Assembly (NCBI RefSeq): GCF_004348115.1
Contig: NZ_QPFB01000001.1
Location: 597,978-661,977 of the forward strand
Length of the DNA: 64,000 nucleotides
Direction: 5' to 3'
Origin: Stenotrophomonas sp. ATCM1_4
Lineage (GTDB): Bacteria > Pseudomonadota > Gammaproteobacteria > Xanthomonadales > Xanthomonadaceae
The position numbers and the translations under genes are program-made. Shown one piece after another: positions 49,840 to 59,267 of this stretch. Position 1 is the stretch's first letter. Every line of letters begins with the position of its first letter. The notes under the pieces are model-generated. The model was not told the origin of the DNA and did no database searches. It was given only the letters and a program-made list of their open reading frames with translations.

Positions 49840-49869
49840 AAAAAAAGCAGGCTGCGCCTGCTGTTTTTT
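49840..49869 (-). terminator. Terminator of the tRNA-Arg pair
   Basis: On the minus strand AGCAGGC-GCA-GCCTGCT (stem bases 49846-49852 and 49856-49862) is followed by seven T residues. The stem is also preceded by AAAAAA, so it could work both ways. Confidence 0.88.
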
Positions 49870-49876
49870 ATTGAAA

Positions 49877-49953
49877 TGGTGCGCCCGGAGAGATTCGAAC
49901 TCCCGACCGCCTGGTTCGTAGCCAGGTACTCTATCCAACTGAGCTACGGGCGC
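49877..49953 (-). tRNA. tRNA-Arg (ACG), downstream copy
   Basis: 77 nt with acceptor stem GCGCCCG/CGGGCGC, anticodon loop CTACGAA (anticodon ACG, edited to ICG to read CGU, CGC and CGA), the T loop GGAGTTCGAATCTCC and encoded CCA. It is identical to the copy 50 bp upstream in transcription. Confidence 0.97.
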
Positions 49954-50003
49954 ATATTTCATTAGGTTTTGGAGCATGCAGAATTGAATTCTGCTTTCTG
50001 ACG

Positions 50004-50080
50004 TGGTGCGCCCGGAGAGATTCGAACTCCCGACCGCCTGGTTCGTAGCCAGGTACTCTATCCAACTGAGCTACGGGCGC
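50004..50080 (-). tRNA. tRNA-Arg (ACG), upstream copy
   Basis: Same 77-nt sequence as at 49877-49953, read on the minus strand, anticodon ACG with CCA encoded. The two form a tandem transcribed together toward the terminator at 49840-49869. The spacer of 50 bp contains GAATTGAATTC. Confidence 0.97.
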
Positions 50081-50142
50081 GTCGTCAGGAGCGAGATTAT
50101 GCGGATATGCCGCGGCTGCGTCAACGCTTTTGTGAAATTTTC

Positions 50143-50985
50143 TTAATCATCGTGATGAAGCAATGCCGAGGCGACGGACTGCGGAGATTTCATCCAGTGG
50201 AAGTGATCTGCACGGACGTTGAGCTGGGCCGAAGACAGTAATTGCAGCGTGCTCGGAGCGGCCGGCATCTTCGCCAACAGGGCGCGCATGGAGCTGGCCG
50301 GTGCAAGCCAGTCCGCATCGAACACAACGGCCGCGACCGGCGCCTGGATGCGGCGCAGCCCTGCCTCCAGGTCAGCATCCAGTCCTGCGGCGGCGTAGTG
50401 GTTGCTGAGGCCGACGCGCGCCCAATCGCGGATCAGGCCGCGGGCCTCGGTGCCGCCGAAACCCACGCGACGTCCGGGCAGGGTGCCATTGCGATCGGCG
50501 AGCCAGGGCAGGAAGCGATAGGCCAAGGGCAGCAGGTAGCCACGGGGCGGGGGAAAGCTGCGCCACCATGGCGTGCCGCTGGCGACCAGGTAGAGCGCAT
50601 CCAGTTCGTCGGTCCGTTGGCCGGCGTAACAGCTGCCGAGCTGTCCGCCGAGGCTGTGCCCGCCCAGGCGCATCGGCAGGCCCGGCAGCGCAGCGTGCAG
50701 CGCGGCTTCGGCGGCAGGCAGGTCGTGCTGCAGCAGCTCGCGGTAGCCCCAGTCCTGGTGGCGGCCCGGACGCAGGCTGCTGCTGCCGTTGCCACGCCAC
50801 TCATGCAGGAGCACGGCGATGTTGCGTGCCGCCAATGCTTCGGCGAAAGGAAGGTAGTGGCGGGCGGCGACGCCCAGGGCGGGCAGCCACAGCAGGCTGG
50901 CAATGGGGCGGTCAGGCAACTGCGCCAGCAGTTCGAAGCGGTGCCCATCGGTCGTGGTGACGTCCAAGCGGGCCTCGCCGATCAT
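50143..50985 (-). CDS. Alpha/beta hydrolase
   Basis: 280 residues from the ATG at 50985. The nucleophile elbow GGHSLGGQ and the region LLHEWRGNGSSS belong to the alpha/beta-hydrolase fold; the closing histidine is probably in VRADHFHWMKSP. The protein resembles predicted alpha/beta hydrolases of unknown substrate found next to metabolic genes. It overlaps the thiD gene by 4 bases, so it is its operon partner. Substrate unknown. Confidence 0.82.
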   Translation of the reverse strand: MIGEARLDVTTTDGHRFELLAQLPDRPIASLLWLPALGVAARHYLPFAEALAARNIAVLLHEWRGNGSSSLRPGRHQDWGYRELLQHDLPAAEAALHAALPGLPMRLGGHSLGGQLGSCYAGQRTDELDALYLVASGTPWWRSFPPPRGYLLPLAYRFLPWLADRNGTLPGRRVGFGGTEARGLIRDWARVGLSNHYAAAGLDADLEAGLRRIQAPVAAVVFDADWLAPASSMRALLAKMPAAPSTLQLLSSAQLNVRADHFHWMKSPQSVASALLHHDD

Positions 50986-51791
50986 GCGGAAGGTGCCGCG
51001 CCAAAGTGATCCAGCACCATGGCCTCGCTGCGGCCGGGCAGGTAGCCGCCGCGCAGGCCGCGTGCGACGTAGTCGATCGCCGCTTCGCAGGCGTTGGCCG
51101 CGCTCAGGCCGCGGCACAACTGGGCGGCGATGGCCGAGGCAAGCGTGCAGCCGGTGCCATGCGCGTCCACCGGCAGTCGTGCGTGGCTGAACTCCTCGCT
51201 GCTGACACCGTCGAAATAGCGGTCGATGACGCGGCTGCCTTCGTGCAGGTGGCCGCCCTTGAGCAGGACGGCGCCGGCCCCGAGTTGGATCAATGCGGCG
51301 GCGGCGTCCTCGGCGTCACCGGCATGGGTGATGCGTCGGCCGAGCAGCAACTCGGCCTCGGGTGTGTTGGGGGTGAGCAGCGTAGCCAGCGGTACCAGGC
51401 GCTCGCGCATGGCCTGCAAGGCGCTGTCTTCGAGCAGCTTGGCGCCGCTGGTGGCGACCATCACCGGGTCCAGCACCACGTGGGCGGGACGGCGTTGCTC
51501 AAGTACATCGGCGACGAGATGGATCACCTCGGCATTGGCCAGCATGCCCAGCTTGACGGCATGGATGTCGAAGTCGTCGAAGCAGGCGTCGATCTGCGCG
51601 CGCAGGAAGCCCAGCGGTGGAACATGCACGGCGGTGACGCCGCGGGTGTTCTGCGCGGTCAGCGCGGCGACGGCCGACAGCCCGTGCACGCGATGGGCGG
51701 CAAAGGCCTTGAGGTCGGCCTGGATGCCGGCGCCGCCGCCGCTGTCGGAGCCGGCGATGGTCAAGGCGGAAACGGGCGTGGAAGGGGTCAT
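50982..51791 (-). CDS. thiD: Hydroxymethylpyrimidine (phosphate) kinase
   Basis: 269 residues. Phosphorylates hydroxymethylpyrimidine twice in thiamine synthesis and salvage. The ribokinase-family motifs are [18 protein letters not shown] at the N terminus, [12 protein letters not shown] in the middle, KGGH and the anion-hole motif [12 protein letters not shown] with its catalytic aspartate. Usual length. No TPP riboswitch was seen upstream. Confidence 0.95.
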   Translation of the reverse strand: MTPSTPVSALTIAGSDSGGGAGIQADLKAFAAHRVHGLSAVAALTAQNTRGVTAVHVPPLGFLRAQIDACFDDFDIHAVKLGMLANAEVIHLVADVLEQRRPAHVVLDPVMVATSGAKLLEDSALQAMRERLVPLATLLTPNTPEAELLLGRRITHAGDAEDAAAALIQLGAGAVLLKGGHLHEGSRVIDRYFDGVSSEEFSHARLPVDAHGTGCTLASAIAAQLCRGLSAANACEAAIDYVARGLRGGYLPGRSEAMVLDHFGAAPSA

Positions 51792-51825
51792 GCGCCGATT
51801 GTGCAGTGTTTGCGCGATGCCTGCC

Positions 51826-52497
51826 TCAGTGATGCCGGAACAGCGCCCATTGGCGATACAGCACGTAGCCCAGGCCGGTCAGGCCGGTCAGCAGGGCCGG
51901 GACCAGCAGCGCGTCGTACTGCCAGCGCATGAACAGCCAGGCGCCGGTCACGCCGCCGGCGAGGAAGCCGCTGATGATCAGGCCGCTGAGGGTCAGTCGT
52001 CGCAATTGCAGCGGCAGGCCGCGCAGCAGATGCCCGAGGCCGATGCCCAGGTCGGTGAACATGCCGCTGAGGTGGGTGGTGCGCACCACCGCGCCACTGA
52101 AGGTGGTGGCCAGCGCGTTCTGCAGGCCGCAGGCCATGGCCGCGGACATCGCGCCCCACACCTGGTGCTGCTTGAACAGGGGGATGGCCAGCAACAGCAG
52201 CATCGATTCCAGCGCAAGGGCCACGCCGTAGCGGCGCCCCAGTTGCAGGGTGCTGTCCTGGATGAGCAGCCCGCTGAGCATGGCGCCCAGCGAGAAGGCG
52301 ATCAGCAGGCCCCAGAGGTGGCCGACGCTGCGCCAGTCGCGCTGGGCCAGTGCCATGCCCAGCTGGCTGGTGCTGCCGGTCAGGTGGCTGACGGCCTGAT
52401 GCTCGAAGCCGAGAAAGCCGACCACGTTGACCATGCCGGCAACGCACGACAGTGCGACGGCACCAATCCAGACCCAGGTGGGCAGGCGTATTCCCAC
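51826..52497 (-). CDS. DUF1275 (YoaK-like) membrane protein
   Basis: 223 residues with six hydrophobic segments. The motif [14 protein letters not shown] and the repeat-like [20 protein letters not shown] are typical of the DUF1275 family of inner-membrane proteins, possibly transporters. It lies 34 bp before thiD in transcription and 11 bp after the lipoprotein gene. Function unknown. Confidence 0.85.
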   Translation of the reverse strand: MGIRLPTWVWIGAVALSCVAGMVNVVGFLGFEHQAVSHLTGSTSQLGMALAQRDWRSVGHLWGLLIAFSLGAMLSGLLIQDSTLQLGRRYGVALALESMLLLLAIPLFKQHQVWGAMSAAMACGLQNALATTFSGAVVRTTHLSGMFTDLGIGLGHLLRGLPLQLRRLTLSGLIISGFLAGGVTGAWLFMRWQYDALLVPALLTGLTGLGYVLYRQWALFRHH

Positions 52498-52508
52498 GTC
52501 CCTCGCAC

Positions 52509-53009
52509 TCAGGGCGTCGCGGGCGGGCCGTTGAACTGCACGTCGGAGAAGCTGCCGGCCTGCGGGTCGTAGACCGCGCCCCAGAACTGGCGACCGCCAT
52601 CGCAGACGCGGATGGCTTCACGGGCGGGGTTGATCTCGCTGTGGTCCGGCAGCGGGAAAGCGTTGACGTAGATCAGGCGCCTGCCTTCGGATTCGAAGCC
52701 GACGTACTGGCGGTTGGACTGCGCAGCATCCGGCACCGAGGCGGACAGCTGCGGCAGGTGGCTTTCCAGCGCATCGACATCGCTGCGGCTGGGGGCCCAG
52801 TAGCCGGTTACCGCGCCGGCATGGCGGGCCGGGCTGTCGCGCGAGCAGGTGTCCAGCACTTGCGCGGCGACAACCGGACGCGTGACCACCCAGGATTGCC
52901 CGGCCTTGATCGCGGTCGGCACGAGGGCGCCGGGCTTGACGTTGGACGGGGTGCAGGCGGCCAGCGCGAGGATCGCGCCGGCCGACAGCAGGACATGCAG
53001 GTGTTTCAC
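52509..53009 (-). CDS. Lipoprotein, unknown function
   Basis: 166 residues from GTG at 53009, overlapping the phoH stop as GTGA. The signal peptide [18 protein letters not shown] has a lipobox with acylated C19. The mature part includes two further cysteines (LDTCSRD and IRVCDGG) that may form a disulfide, and the end [18 protein letters not shown]. No family is recognised; it is probably periplasmic and outer-membrane anchored. Confidence 0.75.
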   Translation of the reverse strand: MKHLHVLLSAGAILALAACTPSNVKPGALVPTAIKAGQSWVVTRPVVAAQVLDTCSRDSPARHAGAVTGYWAPSRSDVDALESHLPQLSASVPDAAQSNRQYVGFESEGRRLIYVNAFPLPDHSEINPAREAIRVCDGGRQFWGAVYDPQAGSFSDVQFNGPPATP

Positions 53010-54406
53010 AGGACCTCCGAGGCGTAATCGGCCAGGCGCGAACGCTCGCCCCGGCGCAACGTGATGTGCGCACTGTGCGGCCAATTCTTGAAACGGTCCA
53101 CCGCGTAGGTGAGGCCGGAGGTGGTTTCGGTCAGGTACGGCGTGTCGATCTGCTCCACGTTGCCCAGGCAGACGATCTTGGTGCCCGGGCCGGCGCGGGT
53201 GATCAGCGTCTTCATCTGCTTGGGGGTGAGGTTCTGCGCCTCGTCCAGGATCAGGTAGCGCGACAGGAAGGTGCGCCCGCGCATGAAGTTCAGCGAGCGG
53301 ATCTTGATGCGGCTGGCGAGCAGGTCGTTGGTGGCCGCGCGGCCCCAGGCGCCACCCTCCTGGTTGTGGGTGAGTACTTCCAGGTTGTCGGTGAGCGCGC
53401 CCATCCACGGCGTCATCTTCTCTTCCTCGGTGCCGGGCAGGAAGCCGATGTCTTCGCCGACGCTGACCGTCGCGCGGGTCATGATGATCTCGCGGTAGCG
53501 CTGGGTATCCATGGTCTGGGCCAGGCCGGCAGCCAGCGCCAGCAGGGTCTTGCCGGTGCCGGCGGTGCCGAGCAGGGTGACGAAGTCGATCTCCGGGTCC
53601 ATCAGTGCGTTGAGCGCGAAGTTCTGCTCGCGGTTGCGCGCGGTGATGCCCCAGACCGAATGCGAGCCATGGCGGAAATCATCCACCAGGCTGAGCACGA
53701 CGCGGCCATCGCCCTCGACCTTGGCGACCTTCAGTTCCACCTCGTCGTCACCGGGCAGGTAGACGTACTGGTTGGGATGCCAGTCCTCGTCGTCGGTGGC
53801 GCGGATCTCGTAGCTGGTGCGGCCCTTGTCGCTCCAGCTGCGCAGGTCGTCGGTGTGCTTCTTCCAGAAGTCTTCCGGCAGCGCGTTGGCGCCGGTATAG
53901 AGCAGGCTGAAGTCGTCCAGCGCGCGGTCGTTCTCGTAGTCCTCCGAGTCGATGCCGGCGATGGCCGCCTTGATGCGCAGGTTGATGTCCTTGGAAATGA
54001 ACACCACCGGTGTTTCCGGGTGCTGTTCCTTCAGCGCCAGGATCGCGCCGAGGATGGCGTTGTCCGGGATAACCTTGCCAAAGCTCTTGCCAGCGTCGAA
54101 ATGGCTGGTCTGGAAGTACAGGCGGCCGGCACTCTGCGCGCCGCGCAGCTGTAGGCCCTGCGGACGTTGCAGCGGCACGCCCTCGTTGACGCTGTTGATG
54201 CCGGCCGCCTCGATCAGCTCGTTGAGGAAGCGGCTCACCTGGCGGGCGTTGCGACTCGCTTCGGTGGTGCCCTTCTTGCCGTTGTCCAGCTCCTCGATCA
54301 CCTGCATGGGCAGGTAGACATCGTGTTCCTCGAATTTGAACAGCGCGGTCGGATCGTGCATCAGCACGTTGGTATCCAGTACGTAGATGCGCTTGCCTCG
54401 GGTCAT
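53006..54406 (-). CDS. phoH: PhoH-family PIN-ATPase (PhoH2-type)
   Basis: 466 residues from the ATG at 54406. An N-terminal PIN ribonuclease domain (KRIYVLDTNVLMHD, EELDNGKKG, FISKDINLRIKA) is fused to a PhoH ATPase with Walker A GTAGTGKT and Walker B YLILDEAQN. Such PIN-PhoH fusions act as RNA helicase/ribonucleases. It is followed by the lipoprotein gene with a 4-base overlap. Confidence 0.93.
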   Translation of the reverse strand: MTRGKRIYVLDTNVLMHDPTALFKFEEHDVYLPMQVIEELDNGKKGTTEASRNARQVSRFLNELIEAAGINSVNEGVPLQRPQGLQLRGAQSAGRLYFQTSHFDAGKSFGKVIPDNAILGAILALKEQHPETPVVFISKDINLRIKAAIAGIDSEDYENDRALDDFSLLYTGANALPEDFWKKHTDDLRSWSDKGRTSYEIRATDDEDWHPNQYVYLPGDDEVELKVAKVEGDGRVVLSLVDDFRHGSHSVWGITARNREQNFALNALMDPEIDFVTLLGTAGTGKTLLALAAGLAQTMDTQRYREIIMTRATVSVGEDIGFLPGTEEEKMTPWMGALTDNLEVLTHNQEGGAWGRAATNDLLASRIKIRSLNFMRGRTFLSRYLILDEAQNLTPKQMKTLITRAGPGTKIVCLGNVEQIDTPYLTETTSGLTYAVDRFKNWPHSAHITLRRGERSRLADYASEVL

Positions 54407-54488
54407 CGTCGATTCCTGGTGGCGGGACAGGGTCACGCCACCGCGCCTGCGGGGCAGGGCGGTGGCGTGGGTTGGTACGGGAGGTGGG

Positions 54489-54980
54489 TCACTTGGCTTG
54501 GGCGGCCTTCTGGGCGGCCTTCAGGGCGTCCAGCACGGCGTCGGCATGGCCGGCAACCTTGACCTTGCGCCATTCCTGCACGAGCGTGCCGTCGGGCGAG
54601 ATCAGGAAGGTGCTGCGCTCGATGCCGCGCACCTGCTTGCCGTACATGTTCTTGAGCTTGATCACGTCGAAGGCGGTGCACAGGGCCTCGTCGGCGTCGC
54701 TGATCAGCGGGAACTTGAATCCCTGCTTGCCGCAGAAGTTGTCGTGCGACTTGACCGAGTCGCGGGAGACGCCGAACACCTGCGCGCCGGCACGCTTGAA
54801 CCTGGGCAGCAGGGCGTTGAAGTCCAGTCCCTCGGTGGTGCAGCCCGGGGTGCTGTCCTTCGGGTAGAAGTACAGCACCAGCCAGTGGCCGGCCTGTTCG
54901 GCGAGGGTGGTGGTGGCGCCGCCGGACAGGGCCAGCGGGAGGTCGAGGGTCGTGCGGTCCAGGGTGTCGCCGATGTTCAT
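54489..54980 (-). CDS. bcp: Thiol peroxidase Bcp/PrxQ
   Basis: 163 residues. Peroxidatic C47 in DSTPGCTTE, with the conserved T and P, and ISDADEALCTAF. It reduces hydrogen and organic peroxides with thioredoxin. The resolving cysteine five residues further on is missing, so this is the single-helix-cysteine-lacking (1-Cys or atypical) form, with C80-region cysteine in DNFCGKQ as a possible partner. bcp next to gcvR is a common xanthomonad and gammaproteobacterial order. Confidence 0.93.
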   Translation of the reverse strand: MNIGDTLDRTTLDLPLALSGGATTTLAEQAGHWLVLYFYPKDSTPGCTTEGLDFNALLPRFKRAGAQVFGVSRDSVKSHDNFCGKQGFKFPLISDADEALCTAFDVIKLKNMYGKQVRGIERSTFLISPDGTLVQEWRKVKVAGHADAVLDALKAAQKAAQAK

Positions 54981-55057
54981 TGGATCCTTTCCGGAGCCTG
55001 GGGTAATTCGATTGCAATCACATGAAACGCCGCGCGCCTGTGACGGGCGCGCGAATG

Positions 55058-55618
55058 TCAGAACTTCATCGGGTCCATGATCGCGTCCAGGTTGAGGTGG
55101 TCGCAGAATTCGAGGAAGTCGTCACGCAATGCCGCGATGTGCATGTTGGAAGGCACGCCGATGGTGATCTGCGCGGAGAACATCTCCGCACCGGTCTGCA
55201 TGGCCTGGTAGCGCGTGCTCTGCAGGTTCTCGATGGTGATGCCCTGGCGGTCGAAGAAGTCGGCCAGCTGGAACAGGATGCCCGGCTTGTCGGCGGCGAT
55301 CACTTCGACGATGTACGGCAGCAGGTTGGACTGCACCTGCTTGGCGGCGGTGCGGTACCACACCAGCTTCAGGCCTTCCTCGCGCTCCAGGCGCGACAGC
55401 ATGGCTTCCAGCTTGGCCACGGCATCCCATGAGCCGGTGGCCAGGGTGGTGACCGAGACATCACGGCCGACGGTGGAGAGGCGGGCGTCGACCAGATTGC
55501 AGCCGCTGTCGGCGATGCGACGGGTGACGGACAGCAGGGGGGACTCCGGATGCGTCGTGTAGGCGTTGATCAGGAGGTGGTTTTCAGTCGGCAGCGGCCG
55601 CGGCGTGGTGTCGGTCAA
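55058..55618 (-). CDS. gcvR: Glycine cleavage system regulator GcvR-like (two ACT domains)
   Basis: 186 residues if it starts at TTG 55618. Two ACT domains (ENHLLINAYTTHPESPLLSV and LPYIVEVIAADKPGILFQLA) form the protein; in E. coli GcvR binds glycine and restrains GcvA. An in-frame ATG at 55684 would add 22 residues without similarity. dapA is divergent from it and bcp follows it, the same order as in enterobacteria. Confidence 0.85.
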   Translation of the reverse strand: MTDTTPRPLPTENHLLINAYTTHPESPLLSVTRRIADSGCNLVDARLSTVGRDVSVTTLATGSWDAVAKLEAMLSRLEREEGLKLVWYRTAAKQVQSNLLPYIVEVIAADKPGILFQLADFFDRQGITIENLQSTRYQAMQTGAEMFSAQITIGVPSNMHIAALRDDFLEFCDHLNLDAIMDPMKF

Positions 55619-55778
55619 GGTGGTTCCGGAATGCTGGAGAGTCTGAACGGCGCCGCTGGCGGCCCGTTCACTGGCGTCCAGCATACTTGCCCCTGCTTTC
55701 GACCGGCAAGTAACATGCTTTTGGTCACGAACCCGCCGTCTGGCGGGCTTCTTTACCCCCACGAAGAGCGACGATTCC

Positions 55779-56672
55779 TTGTCCATTACTGGTCTCATCA
55801 CCGCGCTGGCCACCCCGTTCAGGGAAGACGGCGCATTGGATCCTGACGCCTGGCAGCGGCTGCTTGCATTGCAGCGCCAGGCCGGCGTGCAGGGCGTGGT
55901 CGTCGCCGGTTCCACCGGCGAGGCCGCTACGTTGTCCGACGAGGAGTACGACAGCCTGCTGCGCAGCGCGGTGTCGGCCTTCGGCGGCAAAATTCCGGTG
56001 ATGGCCGGCACCGGCCTGTCCGGTACCGCGAAAACCATCGCGCTGACCCGGCGTGCCGCCGCCAATGGCGCGACCCACGCGCTGGTGGTCACCCCGCCGT
56101 ACGTGCGGCCGACCCAGGAAGGGCTGCGCCAGCACTACCTGGCGGTGGCCGAGCAGGGCGGGCTGCCGGTGGTGCTGTACAACGTGCCGGGCCGCACCGG
56201 CTGCGACCTGCTGCCGGAGACGGTGGCCCAGCTGGCCACGCACCCGAACATCGTCGGCATCAAGGAAGCGGTGGGCGACATGGCGCGCCTGAAGGCGCTG
56301 CTGGAGCTGCGCAGCGACACGTTCGCCCTGCTCAGTGGCGATGACGGCACCGCCGCGCGCTCGATCCTGGCCGGTGCCGATGGCCTGGTCTCGGTCGGCT
56401 CCAATGTCCTGCCGGGCGCTTACCGGACCCTGTGCGACCTGGCCCGTGCCGGCCGGCACGAGGCGGCCGAGTCCTGGGATGCCCGCCTGCAGCCGTACCA
56501 CGATTTCTGTGGCGTCGAGTCCAACCCGATCCCGGTCAAGGCGCTGCTGCAGCGCATTGGCATCGGCCACGGGCTGCGCCTGCCGCTGCTCCCGCTTTCC
56601 GCGCCGCATCACGCTGCTGCCGACCATCTGGCCGCCGACGTGGGTGCGCTGGAAGAACTATCCAGCCGCTGA
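55779..56672 (+). CDS. dapA: 4-hydroxy-tetrahydrodipicolinate synthase
   Basis: 297 residues from TTG at 55779, the only start that keeps the conserved N terminus ([13 protein letters not shown]). It joins pyruvate and aspartate semialdehyde in lysine and peptidoglycan synthesis. [13 protein letters not shown], the catalytic-tyrosine region [14 protein letters not shown] and the Schiff-base lysine in VGIKEAVGD are present. The bamC-like gene follows by 31 bp. Confidence 0.94.
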   Translation: MSITGLITALATPFREDGALDPDAWQRLLALQRQAGVQGVVVAGSTGEAATLSDEEYDSLLRSAVSAFGGKIPVMAGTGLSGTAKTIALTRRAAANGATHALVVTPPYVRPTQEGLRQHYLAVAEQGGLPVVLYNVPGRTGCDLLPETVAQLATHPNIVGIKEAVGDMARLKALLELRSDTFALLSGDDGTAARSILAGADGLVSVGSNVLPGAYRTLCDLARAGRHEAAESWDARLQPYHDFCGVESNPIPVKALLQRIGIGHGLRLPLLPLSAPHHAAADHLAADVGALEELSSR

Positions 56673-56703
56673 TCGCAGCGGCCTGAACCTCGGAGATTCA
56701 CCC

Positions 56704-57210
56704 ATGCGTCAAACCTCTACTGTTCGCGTGCTTTCGCTGGCGTTGCTGGCCGTTGCGACCATTGCCGCCACCGGCTGCCACCGCGGTGCGCGCGGCGATT
56801 ACGCCCTGGCGCCGGAAGCCCGCCCGCTGGAAGTCCCGCCGGATCTGAACCTGCCCAACACCTCCGGTGCCGCGGCCATCCCGGCGCTGGCCTCGGCCAA
56901 CAAGCCGGTGGCCGCTTCGCAGGCGAGCGTGGCCTCCTCGCAGAGCGGCTTTACCGCCGCCGGCAGCCGCGACGAGGTGTTCGGCAAGGTGGGTGACGCC
57001 CTCGGCGGCATCGAAGGGGTGACCATCGCCAGCCGCGCGCAGCTGCTGGGCTCCTATGATGTCGGCTACGAAGGCAGCAACTTCCTGGTGCGCGTGGTGG
57101 CCGTGGATGCCGGTGCCTACGTGTCGGCGGTGGACCCGCGCGGCATGCCGGCGACGGACGCGGCCGCGGTCAAGCTGATCGCCGCGCTCAAGGCCAAGCT
57201 GGCCGGCTGA
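56704..57210 (+). CDS. BamC-like lipoprotein, short form
   Basis: 168 residues. Signal peptide with lipobox (AVATIAATGC), then the RPLEVPPDLNLP motif that marks BamC (NlpB), whose N-terminal loop binds BamD. Only one compact domain follows (DEVFGKVGDALGGIEGVTIA; LIAALKAKLAG), against two helix-grip domains in the 344-residue E. coli protein. The place after dapA is that of bamC. I infer a reduced BamC of the outer-membrane assembly machine. Confidence 0.72.
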   Translation: MRQTSTVRVLSLALLAVATIAATGCHRGARGDYALAPEARPLEVPPDLNLPNTSGAAAIPALASANKPVAASQASVASSQSGFTAAGSRDEVFGKVGDALGGIEGVTIASRAQLLGSYDVGYEGSNFLVRVVAVDAGAYVSAVDPRGMPATDAAAVKLIAALKAKLAG

Positions 57211-57231
57211 GGCCGGACCGCTGCCAGCAAC

Positions 57232-57260
57232 GAAAACGGGCGCCCAGGGCGCCCGTTTTC
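57232..57260 (+). terminator. Bidirectional terminator between bamC-like gene and fdxA
   Basis: A 13-bp stem GAAAACGGGCGCC / GGCGCCCGTTTTC (57232-57244, 57248-57260) with a CAG loop and A/T ends on both sides. It can end transcripts from both convergent genes. Confidence 0.85.
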
Positions 57261-57281
57261 ATAGGGGGAGCTGCGGCGCGA

Positions 57282-57605
57282 TCAGCGCTCGAGCAGTTTC
57301 AACTTGTCCGGCTTGCCGTCCCAGTCGGCGGCGTCGGCCGGCGGGTCCTTGCGCACCGTCAGGACCGGCCACTCCTTGGCGAGCTCGGCGTTGAGGCCGA
57401 CGAAGACCTCCTGGCCGGCCGGCACGTCGTCTTCCGGGAAGATGGCGTTGACCGGGCATTCCGGCTCGCACAGGGTGCAGTCGATGCATTCATCCGGGTC
57501 GATGACCAGGAAGTTCGGGCCTTCATGGAAGCAATCCACCGGGCAGACTTCAACGCAATCGGTGTGTTTGCACTTGATGCAGTTTTCGGTAACGACGAAA
57601 GGCAT
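57282..57605 (-). CDS. fdxA: Seven-iron ferredoxin
   Basis: 107 residues. Cysteines C9, C17 and C50 can bind a [3Fe-4S] cluster and C21, C40, C43 and C46 a [4Fe-4S] cluster, as in Azotobacter FdI-type ferredoxins. The start [20 protein letters not shown] is highly conserved. It is a soluble low-potential electron carrier. The gene is monocistronic. Confidence 0.95.
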   Translation of the reverse strand: MPFVVTENCIKCKHTDCVEVCPVDCFHEGPNFLVIDPDECIDCTLCEPECPVNAIFPEDDVPAGQEVFVGLNAELAKEWPVLTVRKDPPADAADWDGKPDKLKLLER

Positions 57606-57716
57606 GGCGGGGTCCGGCTTTGAGCCCGGCAATTCTAGTGCAGGATGCCGTGGCAGGGCGGGGGGATGTTCGTTCGCGGCAGGCCGCGGGGCCTGGCAGG
57701 GGGCTGGGCCGCAAAA

Positions 57717-57739
57717 CAAAAAACCCCGCAGGGCGGGGC
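57717..57739 (-). terminator. Terminator of tRNA-Glu
   Basis: On the minus strand CCCCGC-CCT-GCGGGG (57738-57733, 57729-57724) is followed by TTTTTTTG. It lies 24 bp after the tRNA-Glu gene and before fdxA's upstream region. Confidence 0.85.
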
Positions 57740-57762
57740 TCTTGATGTATCGCAGACGGAGT

Positions 57763-57837
57763 TGGCGCTCCCTAGGGGACTCGAACCCCTGTTTTAGCCT
57801 TGAGAGGGCCACGTCCTAACCACTAGACGAAGGGAGC
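57763..57837 (-). tRNA. tRNA-Glu (CUC)
   Basis: 75 nt with acceptor stem GCTCCCT/AGGGAGC, discriminator G, encoded CCA, anticodon loop CTCTCAA (anticodon CTC, reading GAG) and the T loop GGGGTTCGAGTCCCC. The anticodon stem has one G-T pair. Confidence 0.95.
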
Positions 57838-57920
57838 GTTTGGTCGCGTCTGGCGAGCGCGCTAGTATATGCACCTGGTTGCCGTTCGGCAATCCCGTAA
57901 ACCCAATTGGAAGCGCCACC

Positions 57921-59261
57921 ATCAATTCCCCAGTTACAACACCATTCACGCTGCATGTCATCCCGCGCGACCAGCACACCATTTCGCGCAAGGACATCAG
58001 CCCCAATGCGCTGCGGGTGCTGTACCGCCTGCGCGAGTCCGGCTTTGGTGCCTACCTGGTAGGTGGCGCCGTGCGCGACCTGCTGGTGGACGGGCGGCCC
58101 AAGGACTTCGACGTGGCCACCGACGCCACCCCCGAGCAGGTCAAGCAGTTGTTCCGCAACTGCCGGCTGATCGGGCGGCGGTTCCGCCTGGCCCATGTCG
58201 TGTTCGGCCGCGAGATCATCGAAGTGGCCACCTTCCGTGCCAACAGCGATGACGGCAGCGGCGACCGCGAGGTCGAGAACGGCATGCTGGTGCGCGACAA
58301 CGTGTACGGCAGCATCGAGGACGATGCGGTCCGCCGTGACTTCACCTGCAACGCGCTTTATTACGCCATCGAGGATTTCTCGGTCCGCGACTACGTCGGC
58401 GGCTTCGAGGACGTGATGGCCCGGCGCATGCGCCTGATCGGCGACCCCGAGCAGCGCTACCGCGAGGACCCGGTGCGCATGCTGCGCGCGGTGCGGCTGG
58501 CCGCCAAGCTGGGCTTCGAGATCGACGGGCCGACCGCCGAGCCGATCCCGCGCCTGGCCACGCTATTGAATGAGGCCGCGCCGGCACGACTGTTCGAGGA
58601 AGTGCTCAAGCTGTTCCTGGCTGGCCACGGCGTGGCCAGCTTCGAGGGGCTGGAGCGCTACGGCCTGCTGCAGGTGCTGTTCCCGGAGAGCGCCGCCGCG
58701 CTGAAGAGCAACCGTACCGGTGCGTTGCGCCGGATGGTCATCGCCGGCCTGCGCAGCACCGACGAGCGGGTGGCCAACGACGAGCCGGTCTCGCCGGCCT
58801 TCCTGTTCGCGCTGCTGCTGTGGCCGGCGTTCTGCCGGACCCTGATCGGCCTGCAGAAGCAGGGCCTGGCCCCGGAAGAGGCGCAGCGTCGCGCCGCCGA
58901 CCGGGTGACCCTGCACCAGTTGAGCACGATCGCCCTGCCGCGCCGCTTCTCGCTGCCGATGCAGGAGATCTGGCTGCTGCAGTCGCGTTTCGCCTCGCGC
59001 CAGCGCAAGCGCGTGTTCCGCACCCTGACCCATCCGCGCTTCCGGGCCGCGTTCGACTTCCTGGTGTTGCGCCAGGTGGCCTCGCCGGAGCATGAGCAGG
59101 ACATCGCGTTCTGGCAGGAAGCACAGCAGCAGAACGGCCGCGAGCTGGAATCGAGTCTGGAGTCGATCCACGCCGAGGTCGATGCCGAGCAGGACGGCGA
59201 GGCGCCGCGTCGCCGCCGCCGTCGCCGCCGGCGCCCCGGCGGCGCGGTATCGGGCGAGTAA
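57921..59261 (+). CDS. pcnB: Poly(A) polymerase I, non-ATG start
   Basis: About 446 residues. The nucleotidyltransferase core has YLVGGAVRDLLVDGRPKDFD with the two catalytic aspartates and RRDFTCNALYY; the C terminus ends in nine arginines. It adds A tails that speed RNA decay. No ATG or GTG lies upstream of the core in frame; the first in-frame ATG is far inside. ATC 57921 is 7 bases after GGAAG; ATT 57906 and TTG 57879 are alternatives. E. coli pcnB starts at AUU and is held at low level that way. A possible -10 (TAGTAT) is at 57861-57866. Start coordinates are therefore approximate. Confidence 0.9.
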   Translation: MNSPVTTPFTLHVIPRDQHTISRKDISPNALRVLYRLRESGFGAYLVGGAVRDLLVDGRPKDFDVATDATPEQVKQLFRNCRLIGRRFRLAHVVFGREIIEVATFRANSDDGSGDREVENGMLVRDNVYGSIEDDAVRRDFTCNALYYAIEDFSVRDYVGGFEDVMARRMRLIGDPEQRYREDPVRMLRAVRLAAKLGFEIDGPTAEPIPRLATLLNEAAPARLFEEVLKLFLAGHGVASFEGLERYGLLQVLFPESAAALKSNRTGALRRMVIAGLRSTDERVANDEPVSPAFLFALLLWPAFCRTLIGLQKQGLAPEEAQRRAADRVTLHQLSTIALPRRFSLPMQEIWLLQSRFASRQRKRVFRTLTHPRFRAAFDFLVLRQVASPEHEQDIAFWQEAQQQNGRELESSLESIHAEVDAEQDGEAPRRRRRRRRRPGGAVSGE

Positions 59262-59267
59262 GCCACG

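Noticed and set aside
49501..49965. 154-codon + strand frame between attR and tRNA-Arg
   Set aside because: Runs through the whole of a tRNA gene on the other strand and a terminator, and has no family features.
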